From the NCBI RefSeq assembly GCF_004319545.1, contig NZ_CP036313.1:4881001-4945000 (forward strand): 64,000 bases of DNA, written 5' to 3'. Under the pieces are notes generated by a model. It did no database searches, had not been told where the DNA came from, and saw nothing but the letters and a program-made list of their open reading frames with translations. The stretch's first letter is position 1. Each line of letters begins with the position of its first letter. This DNA is from Desulfobacter hydrogenophilus. Its GTDB lineage: Bacteria; Desulfobacterota; Desulfobacteria; Desulfobacterales; Desulfobacteraceae. A program made the translations under genes and the position numbers. Below are positions 54,575 to 63,884 of the stretch, piece after piece.

Positions 54575-55723
54575 ATGAATAAATTCTATAAAATCATCCA
54601 TACGTCAAGTCGAATCCTATGGGGAAACAGGGAAAAACGAATTCTTTGTGAATCATTGTGGATGAAAAAAAATGGTCACCAGGTAGCCATTATTGCACCT
54701 GGGGATAGTGTTTTGTTCAAAAAAGCCAAACAAAATGGATTGATGGTTTATCCCATGTCCTTCAAATCATTGGCCGGAATCGGTGAGTATGGGCGGATCA
54801 AACAGATATTTGCCGGAGAACAACCCTTTGTGGTCAATGCCCACGGAAAAGGCGATGCCAAACTTGCTTTGAAGGCAGCCCAGACCATGGGCGTCCCCTG
54901 CCGGATCATGTCCCGCCACAATGGGAAACGGGTTAAAAGCACCTGGCCCAACAAAAAAATTTATAAAACCCTTTGCCACTACATTTTCACCACTTCAAAA
55001 GACAGCGCAAAGCACTTGAAGCAGACCTTTTCCCTTTCAGACATGCAAATTTTCTCCATTCCCGACGGCATTATCATGCCTGATGCTACCGCTCCCCCAA
55101 ACGAAACACCCCAAACAGCGGCCAGACAAAAGCTGGCAAACAGCTTGGGATTGGAAACAGATGCCCGGTTTATTGGTATTTTTGGTAAAACAGCACGCCA
55201 AAGTAAACAGCAGCTTTACAAAATCGCTGACCAACTTAGTCGGCACTTCCCTTCTCATCATCTGGTGATTGCCGGTATCCCCGAAAACCAGAATACCATG
55301 GATAAAAGATTCATCTCCCTGGCGCATATACCGGCGCTGCCAGAAGGACAGGATGCCTTCTACCAGGCCTTGGACTGCTGTCTTTATTTCCCCAACTCCC
55401 AAAATTTTTACCAGGGGGTACCTTGGGAAGTAATAAGGGCCATGGCTTGCTTCTGCCCGGTGATCGGTCCGGATGCGCCCGGTATCAGAGATATTCTTAT
55501 TGATAATAAAACCGGTAGGGTCTTTGACCCAAGGCAATCTGAATCGTTGCCAAAAATCATTAACTGGGTCCTGAATACTCCTCAGACGATTCAGACCCTG
55601 GTCCGGGAAGCCCAGTCCAGGGTTGAAAAACACTACACCATGGATGCCATGGGCAGGGATATCTTGCGTATTTACCGGTTACGCCAAATAAAAATTGATC
55701 GAAAATTTCAAATGAGTTCTTAG
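54575..55723 (+). CDS. Family 4-like glycosyltransferase
   Basis: The 382-residue protein is a two-domain GT-B enzyme. The N-terminal domain begins YKIIHTSSRILWGNREKRIL, with GHQVAIIAPG; the C-terminal domain has IGIFGKTARQSKQ and a nucleotide-sugar region GVPWEVIRAMACFCPVIGPD, where the Glu of PWEVIRAMA is the E of the EX7E-like motif. It starts 6 bp after kdsB, which suggests it modifies the amino-Kdo-containing core. The true donor and acceptor are unknown. Confidence 0.85.
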   Translation: MNKFYKIIHTSSRILWGNREKRILCESLWMKKNGHQVAIIAPGDSVLFKKAKQNGLMVYPMSFKSLAGIGEYGRIKQIFAGEQPFVVNAHGKGDAKLALKAAQTMGVPCRIMSRHNGKRVKSTWPNKKIYKTLCHYIFTTSKDSAKHLKQTFSLSDMQIFSIPDGIIMPDATAPPNETPQTAARQKLANSLGLETDARFIGIFGKTARQSKQQLYKIADQLSRHFPSHHLVIAGIPENQNTMDKRFISLAHIPALPEGQDAFYQALDCCLYFPNSQNFYQGVPWEVIRAMACFCPVIGPDAPGIRDILIDNKTGRVFDPRQSESLPKIINWVLNTPQTIQTLVREAQSRVEKHYTMDAMGRDILRIYRLRQIKIDRKFQMSS

Positions 55724-55806
55724 AACCTTTTAAAAATACAATAGGTTCCATCTCTGGAAAGTTCACTTCTGGAATACAGCCGCAATCAACCCAGGCATAC
55801 ACAAAC

Positions 55807-55848
55807 AAAAAAGGCTTTCAGTAATTTAACTGAAAGCCTTTTTTTATT
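55807..55848 (-). terminator. Bidirectional terminator between the glycosyltransferase and tRNA-Pro
   Basis: AAGGCTTTCAGT (55811-55822) pairs perfectly with ACTGAAAGCCTT (55829-55840). U-tracts are present on both strands, so it serves the plus-strand operon and the minus-strand tRNA. Confidence 0.88.
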
Positions 55849-55849
55849 T

Positions 55850-55926
55850 TGGTCGGGACGACTGGATTTGAACCAGCGACCACTTGTCCCCCAGACAAGT
55901 GCGCTACCAGGCTGCGCTACGTCCCG
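55850..55926 (-). tRNA. tRNA-Pro (anticodon GGG)
   Basis: The 77-nt gene has acceptor CGGGACG pairing with CGTCCCG, an anticodon stem CTTGT/ACAAG with loop CTGGGGG, a GTTCAAATC T-loop and encoded CCA. Confidence 0.95.
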
Positions 55927-55944
55927 TTTAAAGCAACGTCGGTG

Positions 55945-55973
55945 TATTTATCACTTCCATCTGGGGGTGTCAA
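55945..55973 (-). promoter_or_regulatory. Promoter of tRNA-Pro
   Basis: On the minus strand TTGACA (55973-55968) and TAAATA (55950-55945) are 17 bp apart. Confidence 0.75.
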
Positions 55974-56323
55974 TAAAGATTATTTTTTTTTAAATAAAAC
56001 CCGAGAACAAAATTTTTTTTGAACATATAATTCAATAAAATTGAATTATTCTCAGCATGATACATCTGTATAAATTATAAAACATTTTTATACATTATTT
56101 TTAATCCTATAGATAAAATAACTTTATAAAATCATAAAATCATTTTTATTCAATAGGTTATATAATACAAAAAATTTATATTAATTTTATAACGTTACCC
56201 TCTTCGTATTGACACCCCATTTTATTTTTGCTACTCACATCACTTTTTAATAAAAAATATTGATAATAAATAATTGAATGCTTTTTAAACGCCGCATTCA
56301 AAATTAAAAACGGAAGAAATTCA
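55974..56323. other. A+T-rich region upstream of the hydrogenase operon
   Basis: No gene is seen. The region is strongly A+T-rich with many TATA-like and ATTCAATA...TTGAATTA inverted pieces (56031-56048), unlike its neighbours. It should hold the operon promoter and any regulator sites. Confidence 0.5.
56209..56237 (+). promoter_or_regulatory. Candidate promoter of the hydrogenase operon
   Basis: TTGACA (56209-56214) is followed after 17 bp by TACTCA (56232-56237). The -35 is perfect and the -10 is weak. It lies 87 bp before the first gene. Confidence 0.45.
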
Positions 56324-56827
56324 GTGACATCTAAAGTTTATACAAAAAAAACCCTGGTTTTCGGCTGTGGTAATATATTATTTGGCAATGACGGCTTTGG
56401 CCCTGAGGTTATTTACAAAATAGAGCAAGCGGATACCCTTCCGGACAGCGTTCTGGTGATGGACGCAGGAACGGGAATTCGTGATCTTGTTTTTGACCTG
56501 CTGCTCATGGACACCCCCCCGGAGTTAGTCGTGGTCATTGACGCCATCACCGTGCCTGATCGTCGTCATGGAGAAATATTCACCATTGATGTGGCCAAGG
56601 TACCGAAAAAAAAACTTGCGGATTTTTCCCTGCACCAATGCCCGTCATCAAATCTCTTGGCCCAGCTTGCCCAACGGGGGACTAAAGTTGAGGTCATTGC
56701 AATGAACACAGAATTTATTCCCGATGAAATCTGTCCGGGGCTTTGCCCGGTGGCACAAAAAGCAGTGGAAGAAGCTGCACAACTGGTTCTTGAAAAATTA
56801 AAAAGCCGCATTGCTTTTAATTTATAA
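56324..56827 (+). CDS. Hydrogenase maturation protease
   Basis: The 167-residue protease starts at GTG with GGAAGAAA upstream. It belongs to the HycI/HyaD/FrhD family: FGCGNILFGNDGFGPEV near the start, with nickel ligands Glu and Asp (Asp21-like in GNDGFG and Asp67-like in DAGTG/IDAI), then HQCPSSNLLAQL with His. It trims the C-terminal tail of the NiFe large subunit after nickel insertion; the MvhA here has about 23 residues after its last metal ligand. It leads the operon, 36 bp before hdrA. Confidence 0.9.
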   Translation: MTSKVYTKKTLVFGCGNILFGNDGFGPEVIYKIEQADTLPDSVLVMDAGTGIRDLVFDLLLMDTPPELVVVIDAITVPDRRHGEIFTIDVAKVPKKKLADFSLHQCPSSNLLAQLAQRGTKVEVIAMNTEFIPDEICPGLCPVAQKAVEEAAQLVLEKLKSRIAFNL

Positions 56828-56863
56828 TCCATCAATTTTTTATTTTGAAAGAGGTGTTTGAAC

Positions 56864-59800
56864 ATGGTTAGTCAAGTAAAGGGCTCTGTACTTGTTGCAG
56901 GGGGAGGCATTGCCGGAATTCAGGCCGCACTGGATGCAGCTGATTCCGGATTTTACGTGTATCTTGTTGAGAAAACCGCCGGCATAGGAGGGGCCATGTC
57001 ACAATTGGACAAAACCTTCCCCACAAACGACTGTGCCATGTGAATTATTTCACCCAAATTGGTTGAGTGCGGTCGGCACTTGAATATTGAAATTTTAACG
57101 CTGTCGGAAATTACGGACGTATCCGGCGAGCTTGGCAATTTTACGGTTAAGGTAAAAAAGAATCCCAGGTTTGTGGATGAAGAAAAATGTATTGCCTGTG
57201 GTCTTTGCGCTGAAAAATGCCCTAAAAAAGTAGATGATGAATACAATGCAGGTCTAAACAAAAGAAAAGCCGCCTATATTAAGTACGGACAGACCGTTCC
57301 TTTGAAATATGCCATTGATCCGGACAACTGTATCTATCTAACTAAAGGCAAATGCGGGATCTGCGCAAAGGTCTGCCCCGCCGGGGCCATCAACCACGAT
57401 ATGAAGGCAGAAATTCTTGAACTTGATGTCGGTGCTCTGATTCTGGCACCGGGGTTCGAGGCTTTTTCCCCGAAAGGCATTGACTATTACGGGTATGACA
57501 CAAATAAAGATGTGGTCACAAGTCTTGAATATGAACGTATGCTCTCCGCCTCAGGTCCATGGGAAGGTCATCTTAAAAAAGCATCAAACAACGAAGAACC
57601 TAAAAAGATTGCCTGGATTCAGTGCGTGGGATCCAGAAACATCAATTGTGGCGACAATGGATACTGCTCGAGCGTCTGCTGCATGTATGCCATCAAACAG
57701 GCGGTAATGACCCGGTCCCACATGACCGATGGAGACGGTGAACAAACCATTTTTTACATGGATATCCGCTCCCATGGCAAGGAATACGAGCGCTACTACG
57801 AAAAAGCCCGGCAGACGGGTGTATCCTTTGTCAGATCCCGTCCCCATACCTTGCTTAAAGGTCCGCAAGGACACGGCGTCAGCATGCTGTGGGTGGATGA
57901 AACCGGGAAAAATCATGAATCGTTTTTTGATCTTGTGATTTTATCCGTTGGGCTTACGAATCCTGAAAGCACGAAAAATCTGGCCAATGCCTGCCGCATT
58001 GAACTGGATCAATACGGATTTGCGAAAACCAGCAGCTTTTCCCCTTCTGTAAGCAGCCGTCCGGGCATTTTTGTCACCGGCAGTTTCCAAAGTCCCAAGG
58101 CCATTCCCCAGTCCGTGGCCGTGGCCTCTACGGCAGCAGCCCGGGCCAAGGCAGTGCTGGCATCGGCAAGAAACACCCAGACCATCGAGAAAAAATTTGT
58201 CGATGAATTTGATATTTCAGGCCAGGAGAAACGCATCGGTGTATTTGTCTGCGCCTGCGGCACCAATATCGCGGCGGTGGTGGACGTCAATGCCGTATCC
58301 GAATATGCAGCCACCCTACCCCATGTGGTGCATGTGGGAAACAATATGTTCACTTGCTCCGCGGATACCCAGGACCTAATCGCCGAAACCATTAAAAAAG
58401 AAAAACTTAATGCTGTGGTGATTGCTGCCTGCACCCCGAGAACCCATGAACCGTTGTTCCAGGAAACTTTACAGAATACGGGCCTAAACAAATACATGGT
58501 GGAGATGGCCAATATCCGAAACATGAATGCCTGGGTTCACCCGCATGAACCGGAAAAGGCAACGCAAAAAGCCAAGACCCAGGTAAAAATGGCTGTTGCA
58601 AAGGTAACCCAAAATTTTCCGCTCACGGACATTAAAGTCAACATCACGCCTAAGGCACTGATCATCGGCGGCGGCCTTTCGGGTTTAAGTGCGGCCAAAA
58701 ATATGGCCGACCAAGGATATGACACCATTCTCGTTGAAAAACAAAAACAGCTGGGCGGTCAGACCAATGCGCTGGGATTCACCTGGAAAAACGAAGATAT
58801 CCAGGCAGCCTTAAAGGTGTTAATTCAGGATGTTGAAAATCACGAACGCATCCAGGTCATGACCGGCACGACACTTACCCGGGTATCCGGGTTTGTGGGC
58901 AGTTTTACCGGAGAACTGACAACAGGTGAACAGACCAGTGACATTGAGTTCGGTGCCTGCATCATTGCCAGCGGCGCCCATGAAACCCGTCCAAGCCAAT
59001 ATCTTTATAATGAAGATCCCAGAGTTATGACGCTGATGGATTTCAGTGCCAAGACCCAAAAAAGTCCAGAATACCCCGGCAGTCTGGATTCCGTAGTTTT
59101 CATCCAGTGTGTGGGATCAAGGGATGAGAATCACCCATACTGCTCACGGGTGTGCTGCACCCACTCCATCCAAAAAGCCGTGCGTCTGAAAAAAGAGAAG
59201 CCGGAAATAAATATTTTTATCCTTTACCGGGACATTCGCACCTATGCAGACAAGGAGGAGCTCTATCGGGAAGCCCGGAATCTTGGGGTCATTTTTATCC
59301 GGTACAGCCGGGACAAAAAGCCATCTGTCTCCAACGAAAACGGCGAACTCACAGTGAATGCATTTGACCCGGTATTGCAGATGCCGGTAAGCATTTCGGC
59401 TGATGCAATTTTTCTTGCAACGGCCATAGAACCCAACAACACGGCCCCTTTTGTGGACCTGTTTAAATGTTCATCCAATGCCGATGGTTTTCTCATGGAA
59501 GCCCATCCCAAGCTTCGACCGGTTGATTCAACCGTGGACGGGGTATTTCTTGCAGGCATGTGCCACTACCCCAAACCCATAGACGAAGCCATTGCCCAGG
59601 GCCGCGCTGCAGCCTCACGTGCCTCGGTAATCCTGTCCCAAAAAATCCTGAAACTGGATGCCATCAAATCCTGTGTCACACACAATTGTGACGGCTGCGC
59701 TCTTTGTGTGGATATTTGTCCGTTCAATGCCATATCCCTTGTCTCGTTCACATCACAGGACGGACACCGACACCAACGCGTTCAGATTCAGGAAGCCCTT

Positions 59801-59911
59801 TGTAAAGGATGCGGACTTTGTGCCGCCACCTGCCCCAAGGAAGGTGTACAGGTAAACGGATTTACCAACGGCCAGTTGCGCGCCCAGGTTGACGCCATTT
59901 TAAACGCATAA
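56864..59911 (+). CDS. hdrA: HdrA-like electron-bifurcating flavoprotein, double-length selenoprotein
   Basis: AGAGGTG precedes the ATG at 56864. An in-frame UGA at 57041-57043 (residue 60) is read as selenocysteine: [20 protein letters not shown] matches HdrA, where a Cys ligand stands at this place. Read through, the protein has 1015 residues. FAD domain one ([17 protein letters not shown]) holds an inserted pair of [4Fe-4S] motifs at about 109-171 ([19 protein letters not shown]). An HdrA N-terminal-type domain follows at about 457-590 ([10 protein letters not shown]). A second FAD domain begins near 598 ([14 protein letters not shown]), and two more ferredoxin motifs lie near 937-993. Standard HdrA has about 650 residues. 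No hdrB or hdrC is nearby. Confidence 0.92.
57041..57080 (+). promoter_or_regulatory. UGA codon and candidate SECIS of hdrA
   Basis: The UGA is followed 22 nt later by a 5-bp stem AGTGC (57066-57070) with GCACT (57076-57080), loop GGTCG. The loop starts 27 nt after the UGA. A GGTC loop is close to that of the E. coli fdhF SECIS. Confidence 0.65.
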
Positions 59912-59933
59912 TCAATGGAGATTTTAACATAAA

Positions 59934-60374
59934 ATGAAAGATACATTTGAACCCACGATCATTGGATTTCTGTGCAACTGGTGCTCCTATGCCGGCGGCG
60001 ATCTCGCCGGCGTGTCCAGACTGGAATATCCACCCAACATGAAAGCCATCCGGGTCATGTGCACGGGCATGGTCCACCCTGATATTGTGCTGTCTGCCCT
60101 TAAAAAAGGTGCGGACGGCGTCATGGTCATGGGTTGACACCCCGGCGAATGTCATTACCTGGATGGTAATCAAAAAGCATTGTCCCGTATTACTGTGATT
60201 AAACTACTGCTCGAAGACGCCGGCATTGATCCTGACAGGGTCACCATTGAATGGGTGTCTGGCGCCGAAGGCCCAAGATTTGCCGAAAAAGTCACTGAGT
60301 TCACCAATAAAATAAGGGCGCTTGGCCCCAATATGTTCAATATCCATAAAAAGGAGGTGATCCCATGCCGGTAA
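59934..60374 (+). CDS. mvhD: MvhD-type iron-sulfur subunit, selenoprotein
   Basis: The subunit carries electrons from the hydrogenase to HdrA through a [2Fe-2S] cluster. An in-frame UGA at 60135-60137 is residue 68 of 146: VMVMG-Sec-HPGECHYLDGN, where MvhD normally has Cys. The other Cys ligands are visible in FLCNWCSYAGGDLAG near 13-27 and MCTGMV near 43-48. After the UGA the frame continues in good MvhD sequence (RITVIKLLLEDAG). Its 3' end overlaps mvhG by 10 bp. Equivalents with Sec here are known in Methanococcus VhuD. Confidence 0.93.
60135..60170 (+). promoter_or_regulatory. UGA codon and candidate SECIS of mvhD
   Basis: A 6-bp stem ATTACC (60154-60159) with GGTAAT (60165-60170) encloses the loop TGGAT, which begins 22 nt after the UGA, the spacing expected of bacterial SECIS elements. 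Confidence 0.7.
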
Positions 60375-61300
60375 AAGTTGCCAATGAATGGCTCAACTCC
60401 TGTTCAGGGTGTGAAATTGCCATATTGAATCTGGGTGAAACCCTTCTGGATCTTTTGCCCCAGATTGAATTTGTTCATATTCCGGTTCTCATGGACCACA
60501 AGCACTATGGACAACTTGGAGAAAAAAGGGAAATTGATATCCCCAAGGCTACGGTGGGATTACTATCCGGGGGCCTCCGCAATGAAGAACACCTTGAGGT
60601 GGCCCATGAAATGCGCAAAAAATGCGACATTCTCATTGCCCTTGGCACCTGCGCTACCCATGGCGGTATCCCTGCGCTGATAAATTCGTTCACCAACGAT
60701 GAGTTTTTGGAATATTATTATTCCACAGACAGCACAGAACCAGGCGCCAAAATCCCCGATCAAGGAATTTCCCCGCTGCTGGATCGCTGTTATGCCCTGG
60801 ATGAAAAGATAGATGTGGATATTTATCTGCCCGGATGCCCTCCCCACCCGGACCAAATTGCCACGGCCATATTAGCGTTATTAAATGGAGAGACCCCGGA
60901 TCTTCCCTTTAAAAGTGTGTGTGACACCTGCCCTGCAATTCGAAAAGGCAAAGGTAATATCACCACGATCAAACGCTTCACAGAAAATCCGGAATACGAT
61001 CCGGACAAAGGTATAGATGAAATGCGCTGCCTTCTGGAACAGGGGTATTTGTGTGCAGGTCCCGTGACCCGAGCCGGTTGCGCAGGCAATGACGGCGACG
61101 CGCCCAGGTGCATCAGCGCCCGGGTTCCCTGCAGGGGATGCTACGGCCCTGTTCGCCAAGACGGAAACCAGCTATTGGACATGCTAAATGCCCTGGCTTC
61201 CAACGGTATCGACATCACATCCATCCCCGATCGAAGCAGCCTACTGCGATTTTCAGGTGCTCATAATCGGCTGGTTCCTTCTATAAAAGGAGACAAATAA
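60365..61300 (+). CDS. mvhG: F420-non-reducing hydrogenase small subunit MvhG-like
   Basis: The 311-residue protein binds three Fe-S clusters and moves electrons between the NiFe site and MvhD. AAAGGAGGTGATC precedes the ATG. Proximal-cluster Cys residues lie in WLNSCSGCEIAILNLGE and in GTCATHGGIP; PGCPPHPDQI and a C-terminal Cys-rich region (CAGPVTRAGCAGNDGDAPRC and RVPCRGCYGP) supply the others. The last region fits medial and distal clusters. No Tat signal is present, so the enzyme is cytoplasmic. Confidence 0.94.
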   Translation: MPVKVANEWLNSCSGCEIAILNLGETLLDLLPQIEFVHIPVLMDHKHYGQLGEKREIDIPKATVGLLSGGLRNEEHLEVAHEMRKKCDILIALGTCATHGGIPALINSFTNDEFLEYYYSTDSTEPGAKIPDQGISPLLDRCYALDEKIDVDIYLPGCPPHPDQIATAILALLNGETPDLPFKSVCDTCPAIRKGKGNITTIKRFTENPEYDPDKGIDEMRCLLEQGYLCAGPVTRAGCAGNDGDAPRCISARVPCRGCYGPVRQDGNQLLDMLNALASNGIDITSIPDRSSLLRFSGAHNRLVPSIKGDK

Positions 61301-61302
61301 AA

Positions 61303-62739
61303 ATGGGAAAAACAATTCACATCTCCCCCCTGTCACGAATAGAGGGGCATGCAAATATTGACATACAGCTTGACGACAACGGCGAAGTGGCTTCGGCCAC
61401 CACTCATTTTAACTCCATCAGGGGATTTGAAAAATATGTCCAGGGGAAACCGGCTGAGGAGGTGACTCGTATTGTCACCCGTATCTGCGGAATCTGCCCT
61501 TGGCATCATCATCTGTCATCCACTAAAGCCGTGGATGCCTGTTTCGGTGCAAACGTTGCCCCGGCAGGCCACATGCTGCGCGAATGCATGCAGAATATGG
61601 CGCATATCAACGACAAAATTTTGCACTTTTATTTTCTGGCAGCACCGGATTTTATCATGGGTCCGGATGCTGATTACAAAGTCAGGAACGTCATCGGGAT
61701 TGCCCAGGCAGCACCGGAGTTAGCCAAGAAAGTCATTAAAATGAGGCAGCTGGGACAGATGATGATGGAAAAATTCGCAGGAAAGGTCATCCATCCAATA
61801 GCAGCTGTCCCGGGCGGATTTTCAAAACCCATGTCGGACAGCCAGCGCAAAGAGTTGATCGAGAGCACCAAGACCCTGCTGGACTTTGCCACCTTTTCCA
61901 TGGCCCATGCCAAGGAAAACATTTTCCCGGCTTATATGGATGACGTAACCACGCTTGGCTCTATCACTACAGGTTTTATCGGTACGGTGGACTACCACGG
62001 GGCATTGAATTTCTATGATGGAAATATCCGACTCATGATGATAGACGGATCATTCCAGGATTTTAATGATGCAGATTACCTTGATTATATCGCAGAACAC
62101 GTGGAACCAACATCCTATGGCAAATTTCCCTATGCGAAGTCCTGGAACCAGGGATTCTCCATGGATATTGACAATCCCAAAGGTGTCTACCGCTCCAATT
62201 GCCTAGCAAGACTGAATACCTGCGATCATATATCCACCCCCCTTGCCCAGGCTGAACTGGAAGCGTTCAGGGAACAATTCGGCCGCCCTGCCCAGCATAC
62301 TCTGCTCTACCATTGGGCCAGACTTATCGAATTGGTATATGCCTGTGAAAAGACTCTTGAGCTGCTTATGGATACAGCCATCTGCGGAAAAGAAACCCGA
62401 TTTGAAGTCTCCCCGAAAGCCGGTCGCGGCGTAGGCCATGTGGAAGCGCCCAGAGGGACCTTGATACATGACTACACAACCGATGAAAACGGACTCATTG
62501 AAAAAGCCAACATGATTGTTGGTACCACCCACAACCTGGCCCCTATTTCAATGAGCGTAGAGCAGTCCGCAAAAATGCTTATCAAAGACGGCCATGTGGA
62601 TGAAACAATATTAAATAAGGTAGAGATGTCGGTGCGAGCGTACGACCCCTGAATCAGCTGCGCCACTCACCGCCTGGATGGCGGTAAAATGATTGATATC
62701 AAAGTATATGACAATAACGGTGAAATAATCCACCAATAA
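61303..62739 (+). CDS. mvhA: [NiFeSe] hydrogenase large subunit MvhA-like, selenoprotein
   Basis: The 478-residue catalytic subunit oxidises H2. The first metal-binding motif is RICGICPWHHH (about 60-70). At the C-terminus an in-frame UGA at 62650-62652 (residue 450) stands in the second motif: DP-Sec-ISCATH, where NiFe enzymes have DPCxxCxxH. The frame continues 28 residues to TAA at 62737. A [NiFeSe] site of this form occurs in VhuA/VhuU of Methanococcus and in Desulfovibrio HysA. The 22 residues after the last His (from RLDGGKM) are probably removed by the protease encoded first in the operon. It begins 2 bp after mvhG. Confidence 0.95.
62650..62685 (+). promoter_or_regulatory. UGA codon and candidate SECIS of mvhA
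   Basis: A 6-bp stem ACCGCC (62669-62674) with GGCGGT (62680-62685) encloses TGGAT. The loop begins 22 nt after the UGA, with the same loop sequence and distance as in mvhD. Confidence 0.72.
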
Positions 62740-62755
62740 AGGCTTTTAAAAATTT

Positions 62756-62787
62756 ACGGGTGCTGGAAAGTCGGCACCCGTTTTTTA
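62756..62787 (+). terminator. Terminator of the hydrogenase operon
   Basis: ACGGGTGC (62756-62763) pairs with GCACCCGT (62774-62781), then TTTTTATTTT. It lies 16 bp after the read-through stop of mvhA, which supports the longer gene. Confidence 0.85.
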
Positions 62788-63017
62788 TTTTCATTGGCAC
62801 CCAAAGTGCCACTTTCTTTTAAAATACTTTTCAGCCTTAATTTGTAACCATTGCATTCTGCCTGGGTAAAAGAAGCAATTCCTCACGGTAGATGTCCAGA
62901 TATGGGATTTACCCACTTCAACACCACCCCGTACCTCTCCCTGCTATAACCAAATAGGATATATCTCATTGACACTTTCTTTTATCTCCAGAACCGTAAT
63001 TGAAAGTCTAAAATACA
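62788..63017. other. Intergenic, no gene seen
   Basis: Only short frames are found; a minus-strand stretch after the GAF fragment has no clear coding character. Confidence 0.4.
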
Positions 63018-63254
63018 TTAGGCTATGCCGACATTATGAGTCAGCACCTGTAGAAAGGAGAGATCCTCCTCTGAGAGATCCCACACCGTTGAATGATAGA
63101 TTCTGAGAGCACCGATCATTTTACCCCGAAGATTTATGGGAAGGGATACAATGGCCCTTATCCTCTCCTCTTCGGCTTTTTCAGGATACTGAAGTATATC
63201 GCTTTTTTGTGTATCTTTGATGATGACAGGGGGTTTTTCATTCCTGGCACGGTC
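63018..63254 (-). pseudogene. GAF-domain fragment
   Basis: On the minus strand a frame of about 75 codons reads ARNEKPPVIIKDTQKS, then RIRAIVSLPINLRGKMIGAL and WDLSEEDLSFLQVLTH, ending at TAA (63018). This is the C-terminal half of a GAF sensor domain. Upstream the frame hits a stop after a few codons and the N-terminal half is missing, so it is a remnant. Confidence 0.65.
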
Positions 63255-63375
63255 CTTTTATGAACCATGTAAAAAAAGCCCCCTATACTTTAGAAAGTGG
63301 AACTATGTGGGGGGACAAACTCCATTCCAAATAAAAAAGGCTCTCAAGTTATGCCCTGAAAACCCTTGGTGTTTG

Positions 63376-63452
63376 TGGTACGCCCGGCAGGATTCGAACC
63401 TGCGACTCCTTGATTCGTAGTCAAGTACTCTATCCAGCTGAGCTACGGGCGC
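63376..63452 (-). tRNA. tRNA-Arg (anticodon ACG)
   Basis: The 77-nt gene has acceptor GCGCCCG with CGGGCGT, anticodon stem CTTGA/TCAAG with loop CTACGAA, a GGTTCGAATCC T-arm and encoded CCA. Confidence 0.95.
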
Positions 63453-63465
63453 CAAAAACTTTATA

Positions 63466-63494
63466 TTTATATCAATCTTTAAGTAATAATTCAA
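63466..63494 (-). promoter_or_regulatory. Promoter of tRNA-Arg
   Basis: On the minus strand TTGAAT (63494-63489) and TATAAA (63471-63466) are 17 bp apart, 13 bp before the tRNA. Confidence 0.7.
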
Positions 63495-63632
63495 GTGATT
63501 TTATTAATTCCGATGAATTTTAATTCAAAAAAATATACTCATAAAAACTAAATAGTTACACTTAATTCGGGAGAGCAAGCCTTGTTTCTTGGGTCAGAAT
63601 TTTTACTTTTATTCTAACCCCCAAATATTCAA

Positions 63633-63672
63633 ATAAAAAAGCCCGGGCCAATTTTAAATTGACCCGGGCTTT
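63633..63672 (-). terminator. Terminator of the rRNA operon
   Basis: A stem of 14 bp (GCCCGGGCCAATTT at 63641-63654 with AAATTGACCCGGGC at 63656-63669, one mismatch) is followed on the minus strand by TTTTTTATTTG. It lies just after 5S rRNA. Confidence 0.88.
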
Positions 63673-63682
63673 CAAAAAATAA

Positions 63683-63798
63683 TCCGGCGACGTTCTACTC
63701 TCCCACACAGTCTCCCATGCAGTACCATCGACGCTAAAGAGCTTAACTTCCGTGTTCGAGATGGGTACGGGTGTGGCCTCTTTGCCATCGTCACCGGA
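63683..63798 (-). rRNA. rrf: 5S ribosomal RNA
   Basis: The minus strand carries a 5S rRNA of about 116 nt: CCGGTGACGATGGCAAAGAG at the 5' side, CCGTACCCATCTCGAACACG in the middle and GGGAGAGTAGAACGTCGCCGG-like 3' end pairing with the start. Ends are approximate. Confidence 0.93.
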
Positions 63799-63884
63799 TT
63801 AAACTGATAATATTTAATCTGTTGTAGTAAATTCAAGCTTGCTATGTTCTATCAAAACGTTCAAAATTATTCATGGAAAAAAGT

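Noticed and set aside
57041..57043. Premature stop making hdrA a pseudogene
   Set aside because: The family sequence continues in the same frame, the codon is UGA at a conserved Cys position, a hairpin follows, and two neighbours show the same pattern.
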